A stretch of DNA of 64,000 bases, from NCBI GenBank assembly GCA_003996215.1, contig QJPP01000285.1, forward strand, positions 558,001-622,000, in the 5' to 3' direction. The first letter of the stretch is position 1. Each line of letters begins with the position of its first letter. The DNA comes from Jaltomata sinuosa. Its lineage: Eukaryota > Streptophyta > Magnoliopsida > Solanales > Solanaceae. Positions 23,401-34,400 of the stretch are shown here, piece after piece. Both the position numbers and the translations under genes were made by a program. The notes under the pieces are model-generated. The model made no database searches, was not told the origin of the DNA, and worked only from the letters and a program-made list of their open reading frames with translations.

Positions 23401-23861
23401 ATGAGCGGATTGAATCTATACTTCTTACCTGTCATATTTCACTTTTCAAAAATTAATTGAACTAATATTTGAAATTAAATTGAATTAGATCAGCTTAATA
23501 TTTTATAGTTAAAAATAATATTTAAAAACTATACGAATACTATAAATTATAACTTTTCTCATATCAAATTGATGAAAAAATATTTTAATATGTTGATCAA
23601 AGTTTTATAAAAAAAAACATGAAAATTAATTTAGGACGAGGAAATATACATGGACAACTTAAATACTTTTCATATATTATTGAATTTTGACTTATTTTAG
23701 CAAGTAATCTATCTTATGTTTCATCTCAGTAACATAATAGTGTAAAGATTCTTTTAATTTGTTTAACCTACTTTATTTTTTATCTATGAATTCTACTTTA
23801 TATTGATAATTATTTGTACAATCACAATAATAATATATTTAGTGTATTTCATAAGAGAGGT
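23401..23861. other. AT-rich spacer, nothing recognised
   Basis: Very AT-rich DNA without open frames or clear repeat ends. Confidence 0.5.
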
Positions 23862-24230
23862 CGGGGAAGGGTGGTGTGTACGCAGCTTTATCCTTACCTT
23901 GTGAAGATAAAGAGGTTGTTTTCTATAGACCCCCGGCTCAAGTAAAACATATCAAAATCAAGTATGAAAAGGAAATACAGTAGTGAAGAAGCTATGCAGA
24001 AAATAATAGAGAAGAGAATAATATAGCAACAATAAATAATACGATAACTAAAACAAAAAAAACATATGATGATAAATTCGAAAAATAAGATAGCAGGAGA
24101 GTAATAATAACAACTTATAAAAAAAATTAGACAATACTAGAATATCTACTAATCTTTTACCATAATTCTCAATCTTCATACCCTACTAATTACAATCATA
24201 TCCTCGATAAGCTGTCCTATCTAATCAAAA
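23862..24230 (-). mobile_element. RTE/SINE-type 3' tail relic
   Basis: Read on the minus strand it has CTTGAGCCGGGGGTCTATAG followed by AAAACAACCTCTTTA and CGTACACACCACCC, the degenerate 3' region shared with the RTE LINE at 36692-39325. Poorer similarity extends into the flanking A-rich part. Confidence 0.55.
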
Positions 24231-24849
24231 CGGAAAATGAAGAATCAAAGTGGCAAACAAAAGAGAGAAGGGAGTCATTGGGCAAAGTCCAAGCATTGGA
24301 TTGGGAGCATCTATTAAAGTTAAAGCTGAGGAAGGTATCAACATATTTTTTCTACACCCCTTTACGTTTTTGGATAATATTGATCTTATTAATTTCCTTC
24401 TACCAAAAATAAAAGGAAAACTATTTTCCAACTTGTAATTTGAAAAGTGTACAAGTATGAGAGCACAAATTAGTAAAATACAATTTTTTCAATTAAAATT
24501 AATGAATCAATATAATGTGGTTGTTACGTATCAAATTTGACGTACAAAAATAAGCTTATTGATTGAAATAAGTGTACTGAGTACTCATAACAAATTTGAC
24601 ATATTCGCTTCTATTTTGATGGATAATTATTTATGTTAATTTCTCCTGATAAATAAGTGTACTCATAATAAATTATTGTCACTTAAGAACTCTCAACACG
24701 AAATAATAGTCACAAGTGAGATTTGTTTTAGTGGTTGAGCATCTCCACTCAGTTGAGGATTCGAACCACGTTGGAGGATATATAAGTCAGAACACTTTTG
24801 ATCCTTTTGTGGAGTGAGATGAAAAATAAACACGAAACAATTGAAGAAA
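24231..24849. other. Spacer with a possible tRNA-like SINE trace
   Basis: No protein gene is supported. At about 24730-24775 TTAGTGGTTGAGCATC and GAGGATTCGAACCAC resemble the box A and box B regions of a plant tRNA-derived SINE, but the match is partial and no borders were found. Confidence 0.35.
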
Positions 24850-25965
24850 TGTACTCCTTTCGCATTAATTTATGTGACACTTTTTGAATTTCGAGATTCA
24901 AACAAGGATCTTTCTTCGACTGTAATTTTCTCACATATCTTTTAAATATCTTGAATTATGAATTTATTATGAAGTAATGTATACAATTACTTCATTAAAT
25001 CACTTAACTATGATATGTTGCATTAGTTTGGTGTATACACTCGATGTGGGTAAGTTTTAAAACTTATCCACACCGGGTATATACACCAAACCAATGGATA
25101 CATGACATGTATTTGAATACATACAATTATCACTTAACCATGATTAATTAATGTATACAATTACTTCATTAAATCACTTAACTATGATATGTTGCATTGA
25201 TTTGGTGTATACACCCGGTGTGGGTAAGTTTTTACCCTTTTTAGGAAAAAACTTACCAACACCAGGTGTATACACCAAACCAATGGATGCATGGCATGTG
25301 TTTAAATACATATAACTATCACTTAACCATGATTAATTAATGTATACAATTACTTCATTAAATCACTTAACTATGATATGTTGCATTGGTTTGGTATATA
25401 CATCCGGTGTGGGTAAGTTTTTACCCTTTTTAGGAAAAAACTTACCCACACCGGGTGTATACACCAAACCAATGGATGCATGACATGTGTTTGAATGCAA
25501 ACAACTATCACTTAACCATGAATAATTAATGTATACAATTACTTTATTAAATCACTTAATTATGATATGTTGCATTAGTTTGGTGTATACATCCGGTGTG
25601 GGTAAGTTTTTATCCTTTTTAGGAAAAAACTTACTCATAAGGATAAAAACTTACCCACACCGGGTGTATACATCAAACCAATGAATGCATGACATGTGTT
25701 TGAATACATACAACTATCACTTAACCATGATTAATTAATGTATACAATTACTTCATTAAATCACTTACCTATGATATATTGCATTAGTTTGGTGTATACA
25801 CCCGGTGTGGGTAAGTTTTTACCTTACTTTTTATATAGTTTTCAAATATGTAAATTTTATTTCAAATAACTTAAAGATTTTATGTCCAAATTCACGATCA
25901 AAATTAAACTGTTTGACTCTTAAAATTTAAATTGTGCCTCATAAATTAAGAAAGGGGAAGTAACA
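24850..25965. mobile_element. Stowaway-like MITE carrying an internal palindrome array
   Basis: The flanks (24850-24970 and 25831-25965) match the two halves of the intact MITE at 30651-30905: ATTTATGTGACACTTTTTGA and GAGATTCAAACAAG on the left, AGTTTTCAAATATGTAAATT and GATTTTATGTCCAAATTCAC on the right. The 24979-25830 array sits at the centre of that element. Confidence 0.7.
24979..25830. repeat. Tandem array of five units with large palindromes
   Basis: Units starting TGTATACAATTAC lie at 24979, 25152, 25341, 25530 and 25739 (periods 173, 189, 189 and 209 bp). Each of the first four contains an inverted repeat of about 33 bp per arm: TTTGGTGTATACACCCGGTG plus TGGGTAAGTTTTT, then its complement ending in GGTGTATACACCAAA. 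The last unit ends after the left arm. Confidence 0.85.
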
Positions 25966-27773
25966 AGTTTATTTTCTAAATTTTGAAAATTGTAAAAGTT
26001 AAAAATCCCTTTCCATGTTTTCTCTTTTCCACCTAAGCTCATGTCCTCTTCTTCATCCCCTTCTTTTGTTACCAAAATGTACATTATTTCACTTTATCCC
26101 ATTCCTAGTAGGGGCCCAACATCCCCATTTACACTTTCTTCTCCTTTTTTGACCAAATTTTATCTTTTCTCGATTTTGTAAATCTCTAATTTCACATTGA
26201 TAAAGTTCTCCAAGTTTAGATAATTGTTTGCTTATTATTACTTCTCGAGGGTGTATGAAAAACATCCTTTCTATTTAACTCTTAACGTAGATGTGAGATT
26301 TGCGTACATTCTATCATTTTTAGTATTCATTTTGTGAAAATATACAGGATATGTTGTTATTGTATTACTACTTCTCGAGAGTCTAGAAACAAAGATTTCA
26401 GCAGCCAAATTCTAAAATCATAAATTGTGGCAAAAGTAGATGTTCTTGATTACAATATCCCTAAGTCAATTTTGGAAGAAAATCACCAAAGATATTATCA
26501 AAAATAAAAAATGTACCTAATGATGATTAATTATTTGAAAATGATATTTCTTCAACTTTTGTTAAAAGTAGTTCTGTGGATATACATCCTCTACTAACCC
26601 TATGATTGCCCTCCATGCACGTTTTATCAGATCTTGAATAAATCAAAGTCATCATGCCAACTTAACCAAATTCTAATCTAATATATAGTTTCTTGTACTA
26701 CATGTTTTCTTTTGCATCTTTTTAATTTAACTTGTTACCCTTCCTTTCAAAAATTGAAATTAACTAAACTTTAAAATGATAGAGATTCAAAAACTAATTA
26801 CTTGATATTCATCAATACACAAGTATAGACATCTTTTATCCAATTCGGTGAAGTTTAGTGATGGAAACAGAATCTTTATTAGGAAAATCAAAATATAAAG
26901 AAGTAAATATACGAAGAAATCAAGAGAATTCAACATCGATCTATATATATACATAACAATTGATTTTAACCATATATAGTGTAAATTTTTCCTGAAGAAG
27001 ATTTGAATGAACCCTTCCACCCATTTGTTCCGCCCTGCGGTGAACTTTGGGTGCTAATTTGCTCTCTACCTTTGACTCAAACTCTTGAATTAGTTTTCGG
27101 GCTTCAATTAATCACATACCCATCTCATAATATAATATCATAATCAGACTCATCACAATTTTTTATTTATCCGATAGTGACTCCTCATGTTATATTATCC
27201 ACACTTTAAATATCCGATTTTGGATATACGGATATAGATTGTTGGACAATTTTCACCTTGTGAGCTAATTTTTAGAATTGAATTAGGCCTAATATCTATT
27301 ACGTCGACATAGTATCGATCTTGAGGTCAAGTATCACATTCAACGCCACACAATAGAAATTTTCATTTGTTTGGTCCATCAAAAAAAAAGAAATAGATAC
27401 CAAACCAAAAAATTCAAGACATTTTTATATATATATATAGATCAAAAAAGGTCACCCGGTGCACAAAACATATTCACAGCATATTAAGTTTTGAAAAATC
27501 GAAATTGAGGTGAATATCAGGTACAAATATTTTTTCAATGGAAATGACATTATGCATGAGAGTAAATGAATGAAATGAAACACTAATTTGGTCAATAGTC
27601 AAAGGTGATATGAATATGGGCCATGAAATTTTGCAGAATATCAGTTAAAGTTTGTCTCTTCCCTGGTCTTACTACAATAAATTACAATAGGTCAAGTTAT
27701 AGGTTTGAATCTTCTCCTTTTCTTTATTACTACAAAATAAAAACTGAAAGATGAATGGGCCATGGACTATTAA
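25966..27773. other. AT-rich spacer with one decayed RTE tail
   Basis: No gene is seen. At about 26235-26375 (+), CTCGAGGGTGTATG, TTTGCGTACATTCTATC and ACAGGATATGTTGTTATTG form a strongly decayed version of the RTE 3' tail. The rest is AT-rich with short chance frames. Confidence 0.45.
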
Positions 27774-28232
27774 TCCCTCCGTCTCAATTTATATGACACT
27801 TTTTAAACTTTAAGAGTTAATTATTTTTATTTTTTTTTTGTCCCAGTTTATATGACTTTTTTTTTTTAATCAGTTCCAAAAGAATGATACATTTCTATAT
27901 TTAGTAACAATTTAACTTTAATATGTTTATTTTAATCCTTAATGAAATGGTTTATAGTCACACAAACATCTATGACTTATTTTAGACCACAAATTTCAAA
28001 AGTCATTCTTTCTTTCTTAAACTCCGTGTCAAGTTAAACTAACTCACATAAATTTGAACGAAGAAAATATCTTTTAAATATTTTGGATGGTTAATTATCG
28101 TAACTTATAATACTTCTTATATAATTTCTAAAAAATTAAAAAAAATGTTTAAATTACGGTCAAAACTAAGAAATTTGACTCTTTGAAATTTGAACTGTAT
28201 CAAGTAAATTGTAGTGGGACAGAGGAGGTATC
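27774..28232. mobile_element. Nested Stowaway MITEs upstream of the small gene
   Basis: An outer element runs from CTCCGTCTCAATTTATATGA CAC to GTGGGACAGAGGAGGTA. A second one (about 27838-28070, starting TTGTCCCAGTTTATATGAC) is inserted in it. The pair ends 143 bp before the start codon at 28375, so it forms part of that gene's promoter. Confidence 0.7.
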
Positions 28233-28253
28233 TTTTTCTCCCCCTTGAACTCT

Positions 28254-28262
28254 CAATAAATA
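28254..28262 (+). promoter_or_regulatory. Possible TATA-like element
   Basis: CAATAAATAG lies about 115 bp upstream of the ATG at 28375, before a CT/AC-rich leader. It is weak as a TATA box. Confidence 0.3.
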
Positions 28263-28374
28263 GCTCTCATCATTTTCCCAACTGCCTCTCTTCTTCATGT
28301 CACAAACACAAAACTCTCCCTCTCTTCCAACAACACACACACACATACAAACACAAAAAAAAGAAAGAAAAAAA

Positions 28375-28779
28375 ATGAGTAGAAGAGTAAGTTTTAGCCC
28401 TGATCATCATGTCCATCATGACCAAAACAATCCCACAAATTTCTACTTTAAAAAGAAGCCATCATATTCATCTTCATCTAATAATTATTGGAATTGTAGG
28501 GTTCAAAAGAGCTCTTGTACTGTGGCTATTTTTCTAAAGAATATTGGAACAAAAGTGGCTAGTGCACTAAATTTGTTATCAAATTCGAATAGAAGAAAAA
28601 GGTCATCACGTAAAGTATCATCATCAACAACAGCAAGTTTAACAAGGTCACGTTCATATGCAGAAACATTAATTAATGATTCACAAAGAGCTGAAGCTAT
28701 TGAAGATTGTATTGAGTTCTTGAATTCTTCTTCTTATTCTTTACATAGATCTAGTTCTGTTTCTAGCACTACTTGCTAA
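28375..28779 (+). CDS. Small basic Ser-rich protein, 'josephin-like protein' family
   Basis: A single-exon frame of 134 codons. The N-terminus MSRRVSFSPD is followed by a His/Asn/Ser-rich stretch, then AIFLKNIGTKVASALNLL, a basic RKRSSRKVSSS tract, SLTRSRSYAETL, and the acidic helix SQRAEAIEDCIEFLNSSS near the end. This order of motifs resembles the small plant proteins annotated as 'josephin-like', which despite the name lack a Josephin protease domain; function unknown. An in-frame ATG at 28297 would add 26 residues rich in Thr/His/Gln/Lys, but the context AAAAAATGAG at 28375 and the conserved MSRRVSFSPD start favour the shorter form. Recognition is moderate and rests on pattern memory. Confidence 0.7.
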   Translation: MSRRVSFSPDHHVHHDQNNPTNFYFKKKPSYSSSSNNYWNCRVQKSSCTVAIFLKNIGTKVASALNLLSNSNRRKRSSRKVSSSTTASLTRSRSYAETLINDSQRAEAIEDCIEFLNSSSYSLHRSSSVSSTTC

Positions 28780-28887
28780 ACAAAAAAAGTTTTTTTTTTT
28801 TTAATGTTGATGTAATTATTGTAGATGAATTAAAGAGGGGAAAAAAAGAAATATTTAGACAGTTTGGTTGTTTATTTATGTAGGAAT

Positions 28888-29050
28888 TAAGTTTTAAAAG
28901 AAAGGCGACCCGGTGCACAAAGTATCCGGTGTCTTCATGTAGGGTTTTGAAAAGGACCGCACTTCAAGGGGTGTAATATAGGCGTTAGTGATAGCGTCCA
29001 TGACTCAAATCCGTGACTTAAAAAGTCACACAGAGACAACTTTATGCAGA
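28888..29050. repeat. Dispersed repeat with CCCGGTGCACAAAG motif
   Basis: GCGACCCGGTGCACAAAGTA and TGAAAAGGACCGCAC then AAGGGGTGTAATATAGGCG match a very common plant repeat. A shorter trace (GGTCACCCGGTGCACAAAAC) lies at about 27448. Its class is not certain. Confidence 0.5.
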
Positions 29051-29081
29051 ATTAGTGATGGCTTCCACGACTCAAATCCAG

Positions 29082-29193
29082 TTTTGTTTCTAGCACTACT
29101 TCCTAAAAAATAATTTATCTTTTTTTTAATGTTAATGTAATTATGTAGATGAATTGAAGAGCGGAAAAAAAGAAATATTTAGATATTTTAAGG
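29082..29193 (+). repeat. Duplicate of the 3' end of the small gene
   Basis: The segment repeats 28750-28863 (the last coding bases and 3' UTR) with few changes: TTTCTAGCACTACTT, TTAATGTT(A/G)ATGTAATTA and AAAAAAAGAAATATTTAGA appear in both. The stop codon region is altered (TGCTAA versus TCCTAA). The offset is about 332 bp. Confidence 0.8.
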
Positions 29194-29954
29194 GTTTTTT
29201 TTTTCTGTAGTTGCACACAAGAGAAGATTTTAGTACTTTAGGAATTAGCTATTTAGCACTTGAGTAGCATAGAAGCAAGACAATTTCTGATATTTGTAAC
29301 TCTCGGCTTTAGTTTGAAGATTTTGCTATTTTGGATGTGTATTTACTTTTATTCCTCTGGTTCATGTTATATGTTTTTAATTTGAGCACACTTCTTAAAA
29401 AACTTAAAAAGAGTATTTTTACTAAATTGTCTTTAATTATATAATACATATTTAATATAATTTTTTAATTATAATCTTCAAGAACAATGATTACTAAGGA
29501 TAAAACAAAAAACAATTATCTTAAAATGACAGATAATTAGATAATTATTTTTAGAGATGATAGATAATTTGAGACAAGGGAGTAATCACCCATATTTTTC
29601 ATTAGTTAATGGCCGGCAGACAAGATTTGTGAATTTTGATTTGTCTAATTCATGCAAAAAAAAAAAAAAAGGGTTACCAAAATGTTACCTTATCAGTCCA
29701 AGTTGGCATGTTTAAAACCACAAAATGAAAGGACATTTTGGTATATTTAACATATATTTAGTTTAAAATCACAAAATTCAAATTTCTTTTTTTATTTTCT
29801 TAAACTCTGTGTCAAGTCAAAATAAAACAAATAAATTAAAATGAGGGGAGGATTTACTCGGTCATCGATGTAATTTAACTTGCAATAACAAGAATTTGTT
29901 TGAAATATGTTATCAATTAATATTTATTTTGAAGAATTTAACTTGTTTTGAAAC
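29194..29954. other. AT-rich spacer, no gene
   Basis: The segment holds weak Stowaway-like traces (29350-29600 and 29745-29850) and an A14 run at about 29656. No coding signal was found. Confidence 0.5.
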
Positions 29955-30090
29955 ATGTTACTTTTTTAATCGAGAGTCTATCGAAAATGATCTTTCTATC
30001 CTATAAATATAAGAGTAAAGACGATATACACTTTACTCTCCCGAGACCCCACTCGTAAAATCACACTAGATTTATTGTTGTTGTTGTAGA
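29955..30090 (+). mobile_element. RTE/SINE-type 3' tail relic
   Basis: The order GAGAGTCTATCGAAAATGAT, ACTCTCCCGAGACCCCACTC and TTGTTGTTGTTGTAG is a decayed form of the tail at 39200-39325. Confidence 0.55.
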
Positions 30091-30650
30091 ATTGGAAATA
30101 TAGAAGATTTTGACATTATTAATGTAATTTGACTTATTATATTTGTAACCACTCTATTTTTTTGATTTACCATACTAGATTTGCTATGAAAAAATACATG
30201 TATTGTAGGCCAGCTCAACTCAATGATGCAAAAAAATTTATGTACTAACAAAGTACAAACTTAGAATTCTCTTTTTACCCCTAACACACAAATATCTAAG
30301 AATCGTTTTAGACCACAAATTTCAAAAATCTTTCATTTTTTTTTAAACAGGGGAGTATGTTTTTCATCATAAATGCAAATAAACATTGATATGGTCATGG
30401 GTTTTTAGGAGTTGTGGAAGGTTGAAAGAGAAGCAACCGAGGAAATTGCTGCCATTTTCTGCTGAATTTTTGGCAATTTCTGTTGACTGGCTTACTGGAC
30501 TATACTGAAAATGGCAAGTACTTTGAATGTAAAATCCATTGTATATACTGTAACACGTAGTTTGTTAGACTGGAAAAGAGGAAGAAATACTTGTTGCACA
30601 CTCAAATTCACATGGAAACACACCAAAGCCTTACACAAGACAAAACAAGT

Positions 30651-30905
30651 TACTCCCTCCGTTCATGACATCTTTCAAATTTTGAGATTCAAACAAGTTT
30701 ATCTTTGACCGATATTTTTTCATATATCTTTTAAATATTTCGAATTGTCAATTATTGTGTCTTATAGTACTTTTTACGTAGTTTTCAAATATATAAATTC
30801 TATTTCAAAAAACTTGAAGATTTCATGTCCAAATTCACAGTTAAACTCAAACTGTTCGACTCTCGAAAATCGAAAAGTGTCACATAAAGTGGGACAGAGG
30901 GAGTA
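30651..30905. mobile_element. Stowaway MITE, well preserved
   Basis: It begins TTACTCCCTCCGTTCATGAC and ends GTGGGACAGAGGGAGTA. It serves as the intact reference for the element split by the palindrome array at 24850-25965. Confidence 0.8.
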
Positions 30906-30924
30906 CGACACAATTACTTTTAAG

Positions 30925-31035
30925 AAAAAGTAAAATTGGGGCGAGTAGAAGGGGATTACAAGGTGGGGAATAGAACCCACACTGACAAGGTGAAAGTTCA
31001 AGTAGCCAACCAACTGAGCTACTAAAATTCCCAAG
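30925..31035 (-). mobile_element. tRNA-derived SINE
   Basis: On the minus strand GTAGCTCAGTTGG (31010-31021) is a perfect RNA polymerase III box A, and GGTTCTATTCC (30967-30977) is box B with one mismatch, about 32 bp apart. The sequence then reads CCACCTTGTAATCCCCTT. This is the layout of a tRNA-derived plant SINE rather than a tRNA gene, since no anticodon arm or acceptor stem can be folded. It directly abuts a Stowaway MITE and lies downstream of the TRM7 gene. Confidence 0.65.
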
Positions 31036-31480
31036 TTAAGACACAAGAAAACACCGTGCAAACGATTCTCATTATAGCCATCATTAGCAGTAATCCAGAA
31101 AATAATTTCATAAACACTGAGCATTGTCTGTTAATTGAAGATTTAAACACCCGAGTATAAATAAATCTGCTATTACACAAGTGTGTGACTATCATCCTTT
31201 GATGATGACCGAAAAATCAGTTATTTTGAACTTTGGAACTTGGTAATAATGGGCTCGTTCCTCTACCTTGGGTTCACGGCAAGACTCAAACTCGTGACAT
31301 GCGCCAACCGTATATCCTGCGGTAGGGACACAACTATGTCTCTCATCTGGTTCTTAACTCTCTAAAGTCTACTAAAACACATTCAATCAATCAATTGCAA
31401 GAGCATACAACAAGGAGCTCTTACAGTTGGTGACATATAACTGCAACTCTTGAGACGTCGCATAAGAGAACAGTTCTTGC

Positions 31481-34400
31481 TCAGGGGCCAAAAGAAAGCT
31501 TGTCTAGATTATGGATTCCTTGACTTGAAGCTTTCTTCATTTCAAGAGCTCGTTTATATGGTGGTGCAATCGGAGGTTGTACAGGATCTAAGCACTGATA
31601 GGTTCCATCTGCAGCTCTAGGAAGTGGATATGAACGATCTGAATCATATCCACTCAGGTCTCCACAAGCCAGAAATGGGATATACACCTTATTAGGACCT
31701 TCAAGCCATCCACTACTGCAATCTGTCATGTAACATATGTTTGGAAGATGATGTAAAATACAAATATAATGGGAATTGCATCTAATCTAGCATTTAAAAA
31801 ATGGAAGCCGCATTACTTAACAACAACAACAATATACCCAGTGTAATCGCACAACAAAGTGGTGTCTGCGGAGGGTAGAGTGTACCCAGACCTTACCCCT
31901 ACCTCAGAGGTAGAGAGGTTGTTTCCGATAGACCCTCAGCTCAAGAAACACAGTCCAAAGCAGTTAAGAAAAAGAAATAATGCAAGTACAAGAAACAACA
32001 GAAAGTAACAGAACAATACTACAACAAAACAATACGATAGTCGAAGTACAAGAAACTACAAGAGTAATACAACTACTAGTATGGACAAGGAAGCCAGATT
32101 ACTTCTAACATAAAAAACAGCAACTAGAAAATTTTACTCCAATGCAAACAAAATAATATAGAGTGCTTCCTTACAAATTTAAGATCTAATGCACGAGGAA
32201 GACTTAAGATCCACAACTTACCTCCATGATCATACGAGGACAAAATTTAGAGTTAGTTTGAAGAACAGGGCAATTTAGAAGAGAAGCATCTGCACATCGA
32301 AAATCGAAATTACCTAGGTCCTCAGTGCCTGATGGACTTCCAACTTGTTCAAGAAGGCGATGAAGGTCTTTCTCATTGAATCCTTCAGGTGGAGAGTAAT
32401 TTTCACAAACTGCAAATGCCTCTGCACAGCAGGAAGATTGAATTAGATTTATGTTACATAGCAATTCTAGTGTTGCTTTAACAAATCTTTCTCGATCAGA
32501 ACTATACAAGTTAAAATTTCATTCCCATTTGCATTTGATATGCCTCATTGACTCTTAATAATTCCTAAACACCTTTCATTAATTCACAGAAATAAGCAGA
32601 GTTGAAGCTGCCCATATGAACAAACCCTGGAGAAATATTTTAAGGCAATAGGAAGCCGTGAATATTTGAACGTTTCGGTGAAAACAACCAGGGGACCTTC
32701 TTTTTTAAGATTGCAAGGACATAAACCAAAGACTGAAATCCTTGCAATATTACAACATTAAGCTTTGACAAAATATCACAATTGACAACATTAACTTTGA
32801 CGAAATATGACAATTGACAACATTAAATAACATTTTCAAGAGCTGTCAAATGAATGGGTTGCATTCACAGGAAAATTTGCCACATAAACAAGGTAAAAAA
32901 TATCATCCACTCACCTATGCTAGAATTGCGACTACTTTTTGGCTTAGCAAAAGTCACTTCCGTGAAAAATAGTTTTAGCTGCAGTATGAAAGTAAAATAT
33001 CAGCAATTCACCAATCAGACAAATGCAAGAATGTAGAACAACCAACAGCAGAAAACATTAAACTGAGGTCTCCTCTGAAGACTAAACAAGATTTTGACTT
33101 GAGTTAAGAAACTAAATCCAGAAATAGTGGGTACACGTGCAAGTAACCTGACAGTAAAGGAGGCTTGTGTCTTTTCCTCGAAAGATTTTTGCTATGAACT
33201 TTCCGCCTTCTTTTAGTATGTGAGTAACTATGGTTAGGCCCTGCAAGTTCAACCACCCATGTGACAACTATGACATCTCCAAACAGAGATTGAGAACAAC
33301 TTGGTAGGTTTATAAGAGAAACATCTGTTTTAAGTACATATAACTGATCGTTCAAAGAAAAATTAAACAATATAAGCAGGATATCAAGAAACTAAGCAAG
33401 ATAACATACAGAAACAATTGTTTTCCTTTTTTTGGTGATCTATATACGAAACAAATTAGGAATAGAGAGATAACATCACCAGATAGAAGAATAATTAGTT
33501 ATCTTTTTCAAACGAAAAGCGGGTTTCTAGAGTGTGTTCACAGGAAGTTTATTGGAAGGTCTGTGTTTACCCAGGAAGTTTATTCAATTGATTCTAGAGT
33601 GTGTTCACACTGTCAACAATACTATTATGGTTAATGGTGAGACAACATCCCCATTTAATGCAGCAAGGGGACTTAGAAAGGGTAGACGGACCCCATCTCC
33701 TCATATTTATTTGCTATTTCTATGGAGCGTCTAAGTAGGTGCCTTGCTGAACTCGAAGAAATTAAAGAGTTCAAGTTTCATCGCAAATGTGCTAGACTTG
33801 GCATTTCTCACTTATCTTTTGCAGATGACTTGCTCTTATTCTCTAGAGGTGATCAACCCTCAGTGACTGCCTTATATCAGTGCTTTCATAAGTTCTCATA
33901 AGCCTCTGGATTACAGGCTAACATGGGCAAAAGTTCTATATACTTTGGTGGGGTTTCTGATGCTGTGAGAAGTGAAAACTAGCATTTTGCAACAGTTTGG
34001 TTTTGGCTATGGTGAACTTCTATTCAAATATCTAGGCATTCCACTTTTTACAAAGAAACTTCCTATTATGCAATGGCCCCCACTAATCGACAAGAATGTG
34101 GCTAGAATCTCCTCTTGGACTGCTAAGAAACTGTCTCATGCAGGAAGATTCCAATTGGTTCAGACAGTTCTCTTTGAGATTCAAGCTTACTGGTCCCAAT
34201 TGTTTGTCATTCCTACTAAGGTTCTTAAGCTCATTGATTCTTATCGCAGAAGTTCCACTTGGTCTGGAACTAATACTATAACCAAGAGAGCCTTAATTGC
34301 CTGGTACAAAGTCTGCCTTCCTGAGTCAGTTGGAGGGATGAATCTTATTAATATTCATATGTGGAACAAAACTGCTATTGCCAAGACTTGACTGATAAAA

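Noticed and set aside
24979..25830. CRISPR-like regular spacing
   Set aside because: The spacing is regular, but the DNA is a plant nuclear locus, units are 173-209 bp and the 'spacers' are themselves conserved; it is a tandem satellite-like array.
30925..31035. tRNA gene on the minus strand
   Set aside because: Boxes A and B are present but no cloverleaf or acceptor stem can be formed; a SINE fits better.
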